From Phalacrocorax aristotelis (taxonomy: Eukaryota; Chordata; Aves; Suliformes; Phalacrocoracidae): a DNA stretch of 64,000 nt. The notes beneath the pieces were generated by a model, which ran no database searches, was not told the DNA's origin, and saw only the letters and a list, made by a program, of their open reading frames with translations. The position numbers and the translations under genes were made by a program. The stretch lies in the NCBI RefSeq assembly GCF_949628215.1, contig NC_134279.1, positions 57,891,766-57,955,765 of the forward strand. The letters run 5' to 3'. How positions within the stretch are numbered: position 1 is the stretch's first letter; the number at the start of each line of letters is the position of its first letter. Positions 1-12,400 of this stretch are shown one piece after another.

Positions 1-410
1 TGTTCTGCACGTGGCCTTCTAGCAAGTGCCTGTCCGTCATGTGCCCTGCCCTTAGGTGATGAATGAGATGTGTGCTTCAGCACTCTAGGCAGAGCTGGGG
101 CTGAAACCGGGTTGAGGGGTTTCTTCAGCTGAATGTGGCTCTTTGTTCGGCTCACATTCTTTTGTAGTATGTTACCGACTGCTTTAGGCATGGCAACTTC
201 AGCCTTAACATTGGATACAGTTTGACGGTGAAGGAACTCTTCCATTTTTGGCTCTGTACCACTACCAGTAATATTACTTCTGCGCTGTGTTACTTTTGGT
301 CGCTTTTTCTCCTCTTCCTTTGATCTTTCTACAGCAACGCCATCTAGGAGTCCTTTTGCTGCAGCACGAGCCAGAATGTCTTTAACAGACACGTTTTCAG
401 AAGAATCTTT
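1..410 (-). CDS. NSUN7: NSUN7 coding exon 11, partial (continues off the left edge)
   Basis: The acceptor is GGAAATTTTCAG|AAAGAT. The frame stays open for 410 nt to the window edge. It begins [20 protein letters not shown] and [20 protein letters not shown], then becomes a basic, low-complexity C-terminal tail rich in Lys, Arg, Ser and Pro. The [17 protein letters not shown] block is shared with mammals. The tail diverges quickly, as expected for this presumably disordered region. No stop codon or poly(A) signal is visible. Confidence 0.93.
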
Positions 411-3400
411 CTGAAAATTTCCAAGGAAACAACAATACATCTAAGCCACAACACAAAGCTGCAAACTTCATGCTTCAATCGCAGATCCCTCAGAATTTAC
501 TCCACGAGGAAACTATGGCGGAGTCTAGCAGAAAGACTTAAGTCACATGTGATAAATGCTAACCAAAGTATTTATTCAAGAAATTGAGAATGTGACTGCT
601 GTGTAAAGAGGTATCTGAGTGTTTGCTCTTCAGAGAGTTTGCCCTCTACAGGCCTAGAGAGGGGAGAGTGAATTCTGGGCTTTGTACTACGTCTCTCAAA
701 TTGACTTGCTCTGCAGCATGTCTGTAATAACATGCATATAGATATATAGAATGTGTGTGTATCAGAAATAGTTACTAAAATACAGAAATATCGTTAAACA
801 TGAATCTTTTGCATGATAATGAAATTCCTTGCTCATAATACATAAGCAAGGAACTCTCAAACTAGATTAACTAGTGAACGAGGGCAATAGCCAAAGAAGT
901 AAAGAGAAGCAATGGGGAAGAAACTACTTACAACTAGCCAAGAAGAGGTTTTCTGTAAACCAGAAATTTCAGTTGAAATTAGACAAAATGGTCAATTTCC
1001 AAAAACTGGCCATAGGAGCAATTACTTCTGTGCACTAATATTTGAATAAAAAATTATTCATATCAACTACCTGAAACAAAAGTGGGTTTTTTTCTGGAGG
1101 AAGACAATCTGATAGACAGATGTACATGGCATGATTAACTAAAACTTACTAGCTCAGGGAGCCAGGTTAAAAATTATATTACAGTGAAAAGCAAGAGGTC
1201 AATAGATAACTTGAAAGGCTTTTCAAGTGTGATTCTCTTACTCTAATAAAATCTTCTCTCCTAATTCCCCCCAAGACACAAGCTTCTTTCAAGCACTGTA
1301 ACTGCAGAATGACAGAAAGTGGTACAAATAACCAAAGAAGATCTCATATCTTTAATTTTCAATTAAATTCTAATTAGCTCCCCCCCTTCCTCTTCTGGTG
1401 AAAAAAGTCCTGCTTCTCTCAGACACAAGAGGAAAATGTTGATGCTCAGAGATGCAAGCTACCCCATTAAGGCCTTTCCTCAGAAATCATGCCAAGACTT
1501 TTCCACTTACTCAGCAAAAGCCCCCTGCTTTTCAAGCCAGATCTGCATTTGCCTTAGTTTTGGAAGGAAACATATTCATACCTATTTTATTCAAATTATA
1601 ATGAAGTCTTAATCCCTATGGGTGACACTGTCTGCTTGGATGCTGGCAGATCCTGGTGACACACTCAGACATAACAAATAACTTTACTAGACACCATCTA
1701 TCATGAGTCTAATCAAGCTGTGTATTTCATTCCAAGGTGTGACAGCAACAATATATTTCCTCTACGTGTTCCTAGCACTGTCTTCTGTCAAAAAACTGCT
1801 CTGACCATGAACAGCTCCGGAAGAAAAGGCACATGTTGGAAAGCTGTGCTCAGCATAAAACACCAGAGTTGCACATTTCAGCTGCTCACCTATTCTTTGT
1901 TCTTAAGAAAACTAAAGAACAGCCAGGAAGTTTTTTTTAAATGTACCATTTCATAACTTCTTTTGTGGAAAACAGCAATATTCTTTTTCAATGTAGTGTT
2001 TTTAAATGGCATTTTTTTTTAGCTTACCTCTCTTGCTAGAATAGCTAGAAAACAGCCACTGGAAATATCTGATGGCTCCATTTTGAAAAAAATTTCAGTG
2101 GAAGCCTCTGAATTGGAGCAAGGAGTAAACACAGAAGGAATAAGCCTGTAAAAAAAAATAAACCAATGACCAGAAAATAATAGTTAAAGACATAAGAGGA
2201 AATAAGCACGGATGTATTAGAAGTAATTTCCGAATTACATCTGTTAATGACAGTCTTATATAGCCTTATCTTAATTTAAAAAAACTGCAATTCAAGAAAG
2301 ACATAAGAATTCAGCTTTTTACAATTGGTTTTTCTCATTTTTTCCAATACTTCCCATTTATTTTTTTCCAATAATTAGATGTATTAACCACCAGATAACA
2401 AATACGTATGAACATAATTAACAACTGCTTGCTTTCTCAGGTCTGCAATTACTGGATTATCAAGTTGGCCATGAAGTTGAGGAATGCTCTGAAAACACTG
2501 AGTAATACACTGAAATTGTAAAGGTGTTGGCTTTGAGTTATTAAGTATAATAAAGAATACATCTATCTAAGCTAAAAATCTTAGGTTAGAAAAATTTGCC
2601 TATCTGTAATAATTGAGTGCTTTTTTCAAATTCACAGCTTTGCAATGTATCAGTGAGGAAGGAAGAACTAGCCTTTCCTCATGTTCTCCCTGTATTCCAG
2701 TAATCCCCTGCTATTATAAACAGGCCTCAAGGACTTGGCTCTTAAGGCTGCTAAATCAGTACTAAGCAGTTTTGGTACAGAAAAACACTATCAAAACATC
2801 CCTAATGCAATTTTTACCCCCTCCTCTTTGCATTGCTGAGGACTGTATGATACAGCCCCTCCTCAACACTCCACTGATCCTCTTGTGATGGAGCTTTGTT
2901 CAAAGATAGTTATGGAGAAATGCATTCAATATTTGTAAGCAATATCCTGACTTGGCTGGCTAGTCCATTTCTAACAGGAAGCCTGCAAAACTGTTCGTTC
3001 CCAAGTTTTCACCATAATCTGAGCTTTTTTATATGTCCCTCAGAACTTGTTAAAACAGACTAGAAGGCTCACATCCTCCTTGCATTACTGAATAAAATTC
3101 TATGCCCTATGACACATACATAGGAGATTTTTTTTGCTTTTAGATCTGGTCATCCAATGCAAAAGAAGGGACAATCTTTGCTTTGATTCATGTATACAGA
3201 TTACAGTTACCAAGAATCCCTTTAACGGATAGTCTGGCCCTGAAAATTGATGCAGAAATTAACTCAAATTTGACAGGCCAAAGGAAAATGCATGAATGGT
3301 TTAACATCTCCTCCACACAAACCTGTTTGCCATGTGTACCCTTATGTAAGGTAAAGTCTTTTCTATAAACTGTCTGTCATATCCTTAAGGTAAGCTCAGC

Positions 3401-6400
3401 TTAGACAGGGGGTACATGGTTGAAACCACCTTTAGGATGTCGCAGCCCTAAGACCAGCTGTACAACCCCAAATGCCAGCATAGCCTTATTTTGTTCGGCA
3501 CCGCTCCAGCACTGCAGAGTGAGGCCAAAAGATAGAATATACATAAGCGCAACTTCTGTAAGAGTTTCCTGAAAGCTCTCGGTTTTCTTGGAAAAGTAGA
3601 TTAAGTAGATCTGTGATGATCACACAGGATGTTTTATTAGTATAGCTTGCCTCTCAAAGCCCCTACTGTGAACACAGGGGCTAGTAATTCTGCAAGAGTT
3701 TTTTATTCTATCCTGCATTCTGTTAGTCAAATAAGTTACCTAATTAATTAAAGGAAAGCATACAAGGAACTGTGGTAAGTAGTACATGCATCTTAAATGG
3801 CTGGAGCTTTCACGTCTTAAGACAAGCGTAATCACACTACATATTTTATTTATGGAGGTCTATTATTGCTCTGTTTACACTGGTTACCAGCAGCTTTATT
3901 GCAGCAAGAATGAGGCATGAAAACATCCAAGATACATCCACGACACTGAAGAAGGAACTGATTCTGGAACCATTATTTTTGAAGTTCAATTAGTCCTCAG
4001 TCAAGAATTTGCTCAGGTCTGCAAAAATCCTAATGGGATTTTATTTCCTTTTCTTAACATCTGAGATGGCCTTCTATTTGAGAGCAAAAGTGTAATTTGG
4101 TGGTATGGCAAGTTCTGTGATGTTTCTGCAAAACACTGAATAGATTTTCTTTTGGCTTTGAGAGGAGGAGGAGGGTTTTAGAAAAGGGGGATTTTTTCTG
4201 AAAAAAAACAAAGCTCTGGGAAAAAAAATCTCAGATTTTTTAAATACAACTTCTGTTACATATATCATTAATTTATGTGTTATTTGTGTTCAAGTAATTC
4301 AGAGACCATTGTGTTCCAAGGTCCCCCTTGTTCACCCTATAGAGGAATAGCAGCACAGAGGTCAAGACATGACAGACTTCACAAAATTTCAAATCCCCAA
4401 GGAAAACACAGTTTACAGCAAAAGTTCATAAATGCTTTTGGACTATCATAGCATCACTGGGAAGACATACCCTGATTTCTCCCATTTAGCATAAAATTTT
4501 AAGCAGGCTGCTCTTTTCTCTCAGTGATTTACAAGAAAGATGCATTTTGATGTACTGTAACTTAACATCATGCATAACATACCTGTTTTTAAAATTCCGT
4601 GGACTGGTCACAGTTAACATTCACCATTTTAATCAGGCAAAATTTAAAGGCACTGAATGGTATCTGGAACCACAGTCCCTTTCCGTATGATGGCCAAGTT
4701 CAACATCATCTAAGGTAATATAAAATCTGAAAATACAGTATTGCTCTCCTGTGCTTTTGGCAACATAAACTTTTAACCTGCATCCTGTAATCAACTATTC
4801 TTTCTCTGTGCAAGTACCAACTGTTTGCATTTATCTACTGTGACTGAAAGGAAAAATCCAGAAAATACCCATCATTCTCTTAACAATTGCTCCAGCTGAC
4901 ACGGATGACACCTGCATTTTAAGTCTTGGATTCTTTTTCCCTTGCAACTTGCCATTCTAGTCTGAAGCTAGGGCATGCTATCAAGTTCCCTGACTTTTAG
5001 TCTCCATTTTATCTTAAACCCGCTTCAGTCTCTGAATACTGACAGGCTGAAAGCAATAGCTCTATCAGAAGCTCACCGCAATGTTATTTCTGACCAGTGA
5101 TGCTTTCCTCCCCTCTCAGTTTCAGATGAGAACAAAAATATTAGATTAAGAAGTCAAGAGGATGCTACTTATTCCAGTCCTTTTGATGTTATGAGTACTG
5201 AGAGGCAGCAAAAAACTATTTTAAATGCTAATCTAATGCAAGACACAGATCAGTCTAGGATAAGAATTATGCTACAATTTAAAGTTACACTTTAATTTTC
5301 CGTAGACAAAACTATTCATTCCATACCTATATGGTTGTACTTTATTTCCTTCCACTCCAGAGTCCAGTGCTTTTTTCACTACTAGTTCATTTTCTTCTGG
5401 GTAAACTGAACAAGTGCCATAAACAATAGCTTGTACTTCGTTAACTACAAAACAAAAATTCCACTGTTCAAATTCTTCATACACACAGTGGTTTTATTAA
5501 GGACTGAAAGCAGCATTAAAATTATGCCTGGGTGTCACTTTCACCAAGAAAATATACCCTCCCGCACACATTAGTATTCAATCTCTAGTGCTTTTCAATA
5601 ATTAAAATCTTCTCAAATATTTGCAGATTTCGGCACAAATTCAGAGCTGCATCATCTTTTCACACAGCTGCCAAAGGAGTGGAGCAGAAAGTGGCAGCAT
5701 GAAGATGGAGTCAGACTCTATGTACAACTTTTCCAGAGCATGAGGAAGGCAGTAAGCCAGTTCTCTACACAATGCTGAAGATTACTGTGTTAATGGCTGG
5801 TGAATACTAGAACACGGAAACACCTTCGGACTTGAGGAGATCATTATTTAGGGGTTTTAGTTACACACTTACTGATAACTAATAGGGTGATCAGTGTATT
5901 TTAACTATAGAAAAACTGGTGATAGTAGGTCTTCCCAGAAATTGGAGAACTCACACACTTACATTTCATTGCATGCATCAACTCATTAAGCTGCCTCTCA
6001 GCAAGAATACTGAGTTTCTCCTTAGATACAGATCCTTGGAAAAGGTCTCTCAGCAATCCTGCATCTAAATGCAAAGAGTTCTAAATTTATTACTGCAACT
6101 TGTATCAGTGGCTTAATATTCAGTTATTTGCAGAAGATGTTTTGGTAATAACCAGGTCCATTACTAGTGCAGTGGGACAGTAGGTTTTACAAATTACAAT
6201 ACCGAGAAGTGCCTAAATGATCCTCCTTTCCCTCTTTACCTGTAATTACTACTGCCTCTTATTTGCTTCTATTTAATGGGAACTGTGCAGTGAATAGACT
6301 TGTATAGTCAATAAAGGTATGTACTCAATGGAAACTTACACACACATTAGTCTCTTGAAATAAATTTTCTGCCTATAGACTTCTTTCTTCAAAAGAAAGG

Positions 6401-9400
6401 CTATATAGACTCTGGTCCCCAGAATAACCCTCAAACTTCATACTATCGACTTGAAGCAGACACACAGAATTATGCAAGTTATTTAATATATATGTTTTAT
6501 AGTAGTTAAAAAAAGGGAAGGCTTTTTATAAAATGACACCATTAACTGAAGCAGCTACAATGTCCAGATCACAATACTTCAATACTATTTCTACCAGAAA
6601 GCATGAGCTAGCTATTGTATTAAAAATTACCTCCATGTTCATTCAAAATAAAGTCTATTGGGTTGCCAACACCCAGCCCAGAGCATTGTGGTAGCAGCAA
6701 AATAACTTTTGCCTTTTGAAGTCTTGGGTCTGTTGGTCCAACCTCAGTAAAGTCTTCATGTAGTAACTGAATATCTGGGGAAAAAAGGGAAAAACTCAAT
6801 GGTTCTACATGCAAGCAAGCCTGCCTAATTTTAATGGGATAAAGTGAATAGACAGTGGTGTTACATGGACTTCCACAGAGCTAGAGCCCCCTAGAGCCTG
6901 CTAGACCCAGATTATAGAATCATTAAGGTCGGAGACGACCTCTAGGATCATCAAGTCCAACCGTCAGCCCAACACCAACATGTCTCCTAAACCATGCCCT
7001 GAAGTGCCACATCTACACATCTTTTAAACTCTTTCAGGGATGGTGACTCCACCATCTCTCTGGGCAGCCTGATCCAATGCCTGACCACTCTTTCAGTGAT
7101 GAAATGTTTCTTAATATCCAATCAAACCTCCCCTGTCACAGCTTGAAGCCATTTCCTCTTGTCCTACCACTAGTGACCTGGGAGAAGAGACCAACACCCA
7201 CCTCACTACAACCTCCTTTCAGGTAGTTGTAGAGAGCGATGAGGTCGCCCCTCAGACTCCACCAGGCTAAATAACCCCAGTTCCCTCAACCTGTCCTCAC
7301 AGGACTTGCTCTCCAGAACCTTCACCAGCTTCGTTGACCTCCTATGGACATGCTCCAGCAACTCAATGTCCTTCTTGTAGTGAGGGGCCCAAAACTGAAC
7401 ACATTATTCAAGGTGAGGCCTCACCAGTGCCGAGTACAGGGGCACGATCACTTCCCTACTCCTGCTGGCCACACTATTCCTGATACAAGCCAGGATGCTG
7501 TTGGCCGCCTTGGCCACCTGGGCACACTGCTGGCTCATGTAGCTGGCTGTCAACCAGCAGTCCTTCTCCTCCAGGCAGCTCTCCAGCCACTCCTTCCCAA
7601 GCCTGTAGCATTGCATGGGGTTGTTGTGACCCAAGTGCAGGACACAGAACTTGGCCTTGTTAAACCTCATACAGTTGGCCTCGGCCCATCGATCCAGACT
7701 GTCCAGATCCCTCTGCAGAGCCTTCCTACCTTCAAGCAGATCAACACTCCCACCCAATTTAGTGTCATCTGCAAACTTACTGAGGGCGCACTCGATCCCC
7801 TCATCCAGATCATTGATAACGATATTAAACAAGACTGGCCCCAACACTGAGCCCTGGGGAACACCACTGGATTTAGCTCCGTCCACCACAACCCTCTGGG
7901 CTCAGCCATCCAGCCAGTTTTTTACCCAGCGATCCTCCAAAGTATGCCCCACTGATTTCAAAGACACTGAAGGACTAGTGTCCTAGACCTTAGCAACTTC
8001 CACTGGAAAGACTGCTAATGGGTTCCAGGGTCTTGTTGCTTTCTGTTCTGATCATGTCCTCTGGGTAACTGGACAATGCATGGGGTTTGGATTAACACCC
8101 TCAAACAGCTGAAAATCAGACTGAAAGCAACAGCCAAGGCTCCAAATAAATGGACCCAAAGTTCCCAGCTACACCAACTGCTATACAGTAACTACTTAGA
8201 TGGAAAAAATTCACCCAGACATTTCAGGAGCTTGCATCTATGACATGGGTAATCTGCAACCTTTGATTAACTTAATTGTAGCTGAAGAGTTGTCAGTTTG
8301 CCTTGTGACAACACAGAAGTTGTTACTGCCTTCCCCAGGTCCTTAAACAAGGGACCTCTGAATCCTGATAGAATTATGCCATATTTATCAATATCACAAA
8401 CACCTGTATTACAATACTTTATGCATACCAACTGTTCTAACACCTACTTTTACATCCCATGTGACTGAACAAGTTCCTCAGTTCTGCTGCTTTCACTGAA
8501 GATTTCACGCCGCAAACAAAAATTTTGGACGTGGTGTGATTTGTCAGCACTGACATATGGGCAACGGTCAGATGGGAACCTACATGAGCCACTATAATGT
8601 CATCACCTATATTCAGCAGCGCCTGTGCAGAGTGTACAGCAAGGCTGCGAGACTTATCCTAGAAAATAATGACACAAAAATTAAGTATCACCAACTAATT
8701 AGTTTCTATGAATGCCAATCATCTTCTCCAAATAAGGAAAGTATTTGTTTTCATGACAACCGGGAAAGAAGGGAGGAGAAAAACTGATCAGGGATAGCTG
8801 CTAATATAGAATTAAATAATGTACAAAACCAAACATCTTAAGTCACTCACTAAACTTAAAATAATTGAACTAATGCATAAGAAAGCATAATATCCATAGG
8901 TGAAAAGCATAAGTGCGTGTCATCCCCAAGAGGAGGAACTCTTAGCAACAGCAGGTTCCAAAAAAGACAAACATAGGCCACAATATGCAGAATTCATCCT
9001 CAGAGGCAGCTTAGTAGAGAAATGCAAAACTATTCACACCGCTCTTCACAATAATTACAAGAGAAATTAAGGCCTTACAAATCAAAGACCAAGATTTTGC
9101 TGAAATTTGAAAAAGAGGCAGATTTAAATGCAAAAAGCACAGGGACCTCTCAATAAAAGTGGATGATCTCATACTATAAGTGATGAGAACAAAAAGAGAT
9201 ATATCAAACATTATCTCCATCAAATTACTTTAAAACACAGAGTGAAGATACGGACCACAGGCACCATGTTTTGCACCAAATCTGGCAAACACTGATGATA
9301 AAGGGGAGGGGAAAAAAAAGGCACTAAACCTTTAAGTTCACATCAATGTCTATGTATCCACTTACAGCATTCAAGTACCACCCTATCCCACCAAAGAAAG

Positions 9401-12400
9401 ATGGAGTTTTTGAGGGTTGTTTCCTCACTTTGAATATTAGGGAGTGACACTCAGAATTTGTTCCCATGACCTATGGGGCTCCCATGTATAGCTCTTTTCT
9501 GTAAGTCTTCTATTCAAAATATACATACTGAAATTGACTACTGAATTACTCTGTAAGCTGGGTAATAAATTTTGAGGCTTGTGCTGGTTTTGTCTGGGAT
9601 AGAGTTGTTATTCTTCACAGTAGCTAGTATGGGGCTGTGTTTTGTATTTGTGCTGAACAGAGTGTTGATAACACAGGGGTGTTTTCGTTACTGCTGAGCA
9701 GGGCTTACACAGAGTCAAGGCCTTTTCTGCTCCTCACACCACCCCACCAGTGAGTGGGCTCGGGGTGCACAAGAAGCTGGGAGGGGAGACAGCTGGGACA
9801 GCTGTACCCAGCTGACCAAAGGGATATTCCATACCATAGGACATCATGCTCAGTATATAAAGCTGGGGGAAAAAGAAGGAAGGGGGAAGATGTTCAGAGT
9901 GATGGTGTTTGTCTTCCCAAGTAACCGTTACGTGTGATGGAGCCCTGCTTTCCTGGAGACGGCTGAACACCTGCCTGCCCATGGGAAGGGGTGAATGAAT
10001 TCCTCGTTTTGCTTTGCTTGTGTGCGTGGCTTTTGCTTTACCTGTTAAACTGTCTTTATCTCAACCCACGAGTTTTCTCACTTTTCCTCTTCCAATTCTC
10101 TCCCCCATACCACCGGGGGGGGGCGTGAGCGAGCAGCTGTGTGGGGCTGAGTTGCCAGCTGGGGTTAAACCACGGCAAGGCTAAAATTTCCAGAAAATGC
10201 TAAGCATCAAGTGAAAATGCCCTTTGAGATGTTTCTGCTAAGCACTCGGGAATCATCAGACACTTCAGCTAATTTCTGGTTGTGTGTTGCTGGACAGTTA
10301 CTCCAAATGACCGCTCTACAACAGCAACCTCTGACCTGGAAAGGCTAATGATGGCAAGGCAGGGGAAAGACCAGTGGGGTTTATGAGATTTAGGAACCAC
10401 GCTGCACAAAATACAAAGAAGTGTCATCATTCCATCACAAATATGCAGCTGAAGAGGAAGACATATAACAAAATTACCATACCATTATCTACTAACTGGG
10501 GGTAGTTACATAGAAACTTTCCTCACATTTTCAGAAGTAAGTCTGCCTCTTGAACCACTTTTGATGCTTATTTCAACAGTTTGAAGATTAAATTTAAAAT
10601 GTTGTACTAACTTAATTGTAGTTATACATTATAAGCATTAACATTTGCATGCTAAATTTAGTAAGTGAAAGTTTCTAACCTTCTGATTATTAAAAAGTCC
10701 AAAACCTTATGAGTATGTTGCTGTCTGACTGATTTAATAGGACAGTCACACAATACATTACCTCATTCTAATGCAAAGCATTATTTTAGTTTGCAGAACA
10801 TATTAAAGATGACATCAGCTCACCTGCAGTAAGAGTTTGCAATCTGCAAAAAGATCTAAATTAAGCAGTTCTTCTTTAAGAGAGGAAGGAAAAAACAGTA
10901 CATCATGGCAATGTTGGTCCATACAGTACGTATAATGGTCAAAGTCTGGCACAGTTTCAACTCTTGTGAATCCCTTCTTCTTCAAATCTTTGAAAACGTC
11001 TTGAAGGCTGTTAACATACAATTCTGACTATTAAATATACAGCATTTGCTTAAGCAATATAGTTCACATTGATTATATGGATTTTTGCCTTCTTTTTTGT
11101 GTGTGTGTGTGCATACACACAAAATGCAATACTGCCTAATGCAGGAGGTGAATACAGCCTATTTTAGACACATGAACTCTGGTTTGAAACATTTAAGTTA
11201 GTAAGTCTGATAAAATAAATTAAGAAAGAGGTATGTATCTCCAGAGGATTCAAAGCATCAAAACATAAATGTCCATGTGCAGGAGACACTGTGGCAAATT
11301 TACAGTTGGAATAGTTCGGTTCCCTCAACTGTTTTCAATTTAGCCCAGCTTGCCAACAAATTTGATGGCTAATATCTGAAATAATCCTTGTGTAAATGTA
11401 ATAAAGACATAAATGCAAGGTTTGCAATTCAAATATCACAAAGGTTTAAAGATATATACACCAAGACTCATTCGTTGAAAGGCAGTTTCAGACAGTGCCA
11501 TAAGCTTATATGGTACATTAAATGTAGGTTCAACACAGCAGCTTTCAGTTCAGTCTCAGTTAAGAGTTGCAAAACCACAACCAGAGTAAGACGCCTTCTC
11601 TATCTTGAAGAGCCTATCCCCTAAGCACAGAACACTGGCCCAAGACAAGAGTATGAAAAAAGAATTCTTGAAGTCATGATAAAATGGATTACCTGTCTAA
11701 CACATCAGGTAACAGGATAACCTGATACGGTTCACGTATGAGTTAGCACAGAACTGGGAACACCATTGTTATGTACACAGCAGTCCACCAAACATAAGGA
11801 TTTTTAAAAGTGTATTTTTATTTTGAGTTTACGCTATCCTTACAGAATAAGCACCATTTTTAAGTATTGTACCTGTCTTAACATGCTTTGCCAATGTTAT
11901 GGCTTACAGTAACACACCCACTTTTTAAAGAAGTTTTCTCTTTATTTTTCGTCACAGAGTTTACTCACCCATATAGTTTTTTCTAACTTTATTTCCTCAT
12001 TTATTTGATGAAAGACCCACATAAGCAACAGAATAGTAAGAAAAACCGTTTCACAGCTTTCTCACAGTTTATGAATACCATTACTGCAATATACAAAAAC
12101 CACAAACAAACTTAAGGCAATGTTGCTGGATTAAGCAGAATTTACTATAAGAAACTTAAACTACTAGTAATAATATAACCTGGAAATTCTACAACAAGTC
12201 TGTAGCAAACTACATCACTTCATATGTAAAAACATCAATATTAGATGATACTTTAAAGACCTTACCTGATTTTAAGTGTGTTTATCCAAACACATAAAGG
12301 TAAAGCAGAAGCCCTTTGTTCCTGCTTCCGTATGGTTTCTGGTAGAATACATTCAATTGAAAGAGCATCATGTTTTATGCGGCATCTTGCTAGTGCAGCT

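Noticed and set aside
4573..4740. Possible additional NSUN7 exon in the 3.2-kb intron
   Set aside because: I tested it as the exon after PYR, but it carries stops in the needed phase. The exon at 2028-2145 fits both phase and family sequence.
7344..7850. 168-codon plus-strand frame
   Set aside because: It is antisense to the CR1 reverse-transcriptase remnant; the real signal is on the minus strand.
8557..8787. 76-codon plus-strand frame
   Set aside because: It is the shadow of NSUN7 coding exon 6, which lies on the minus strand.
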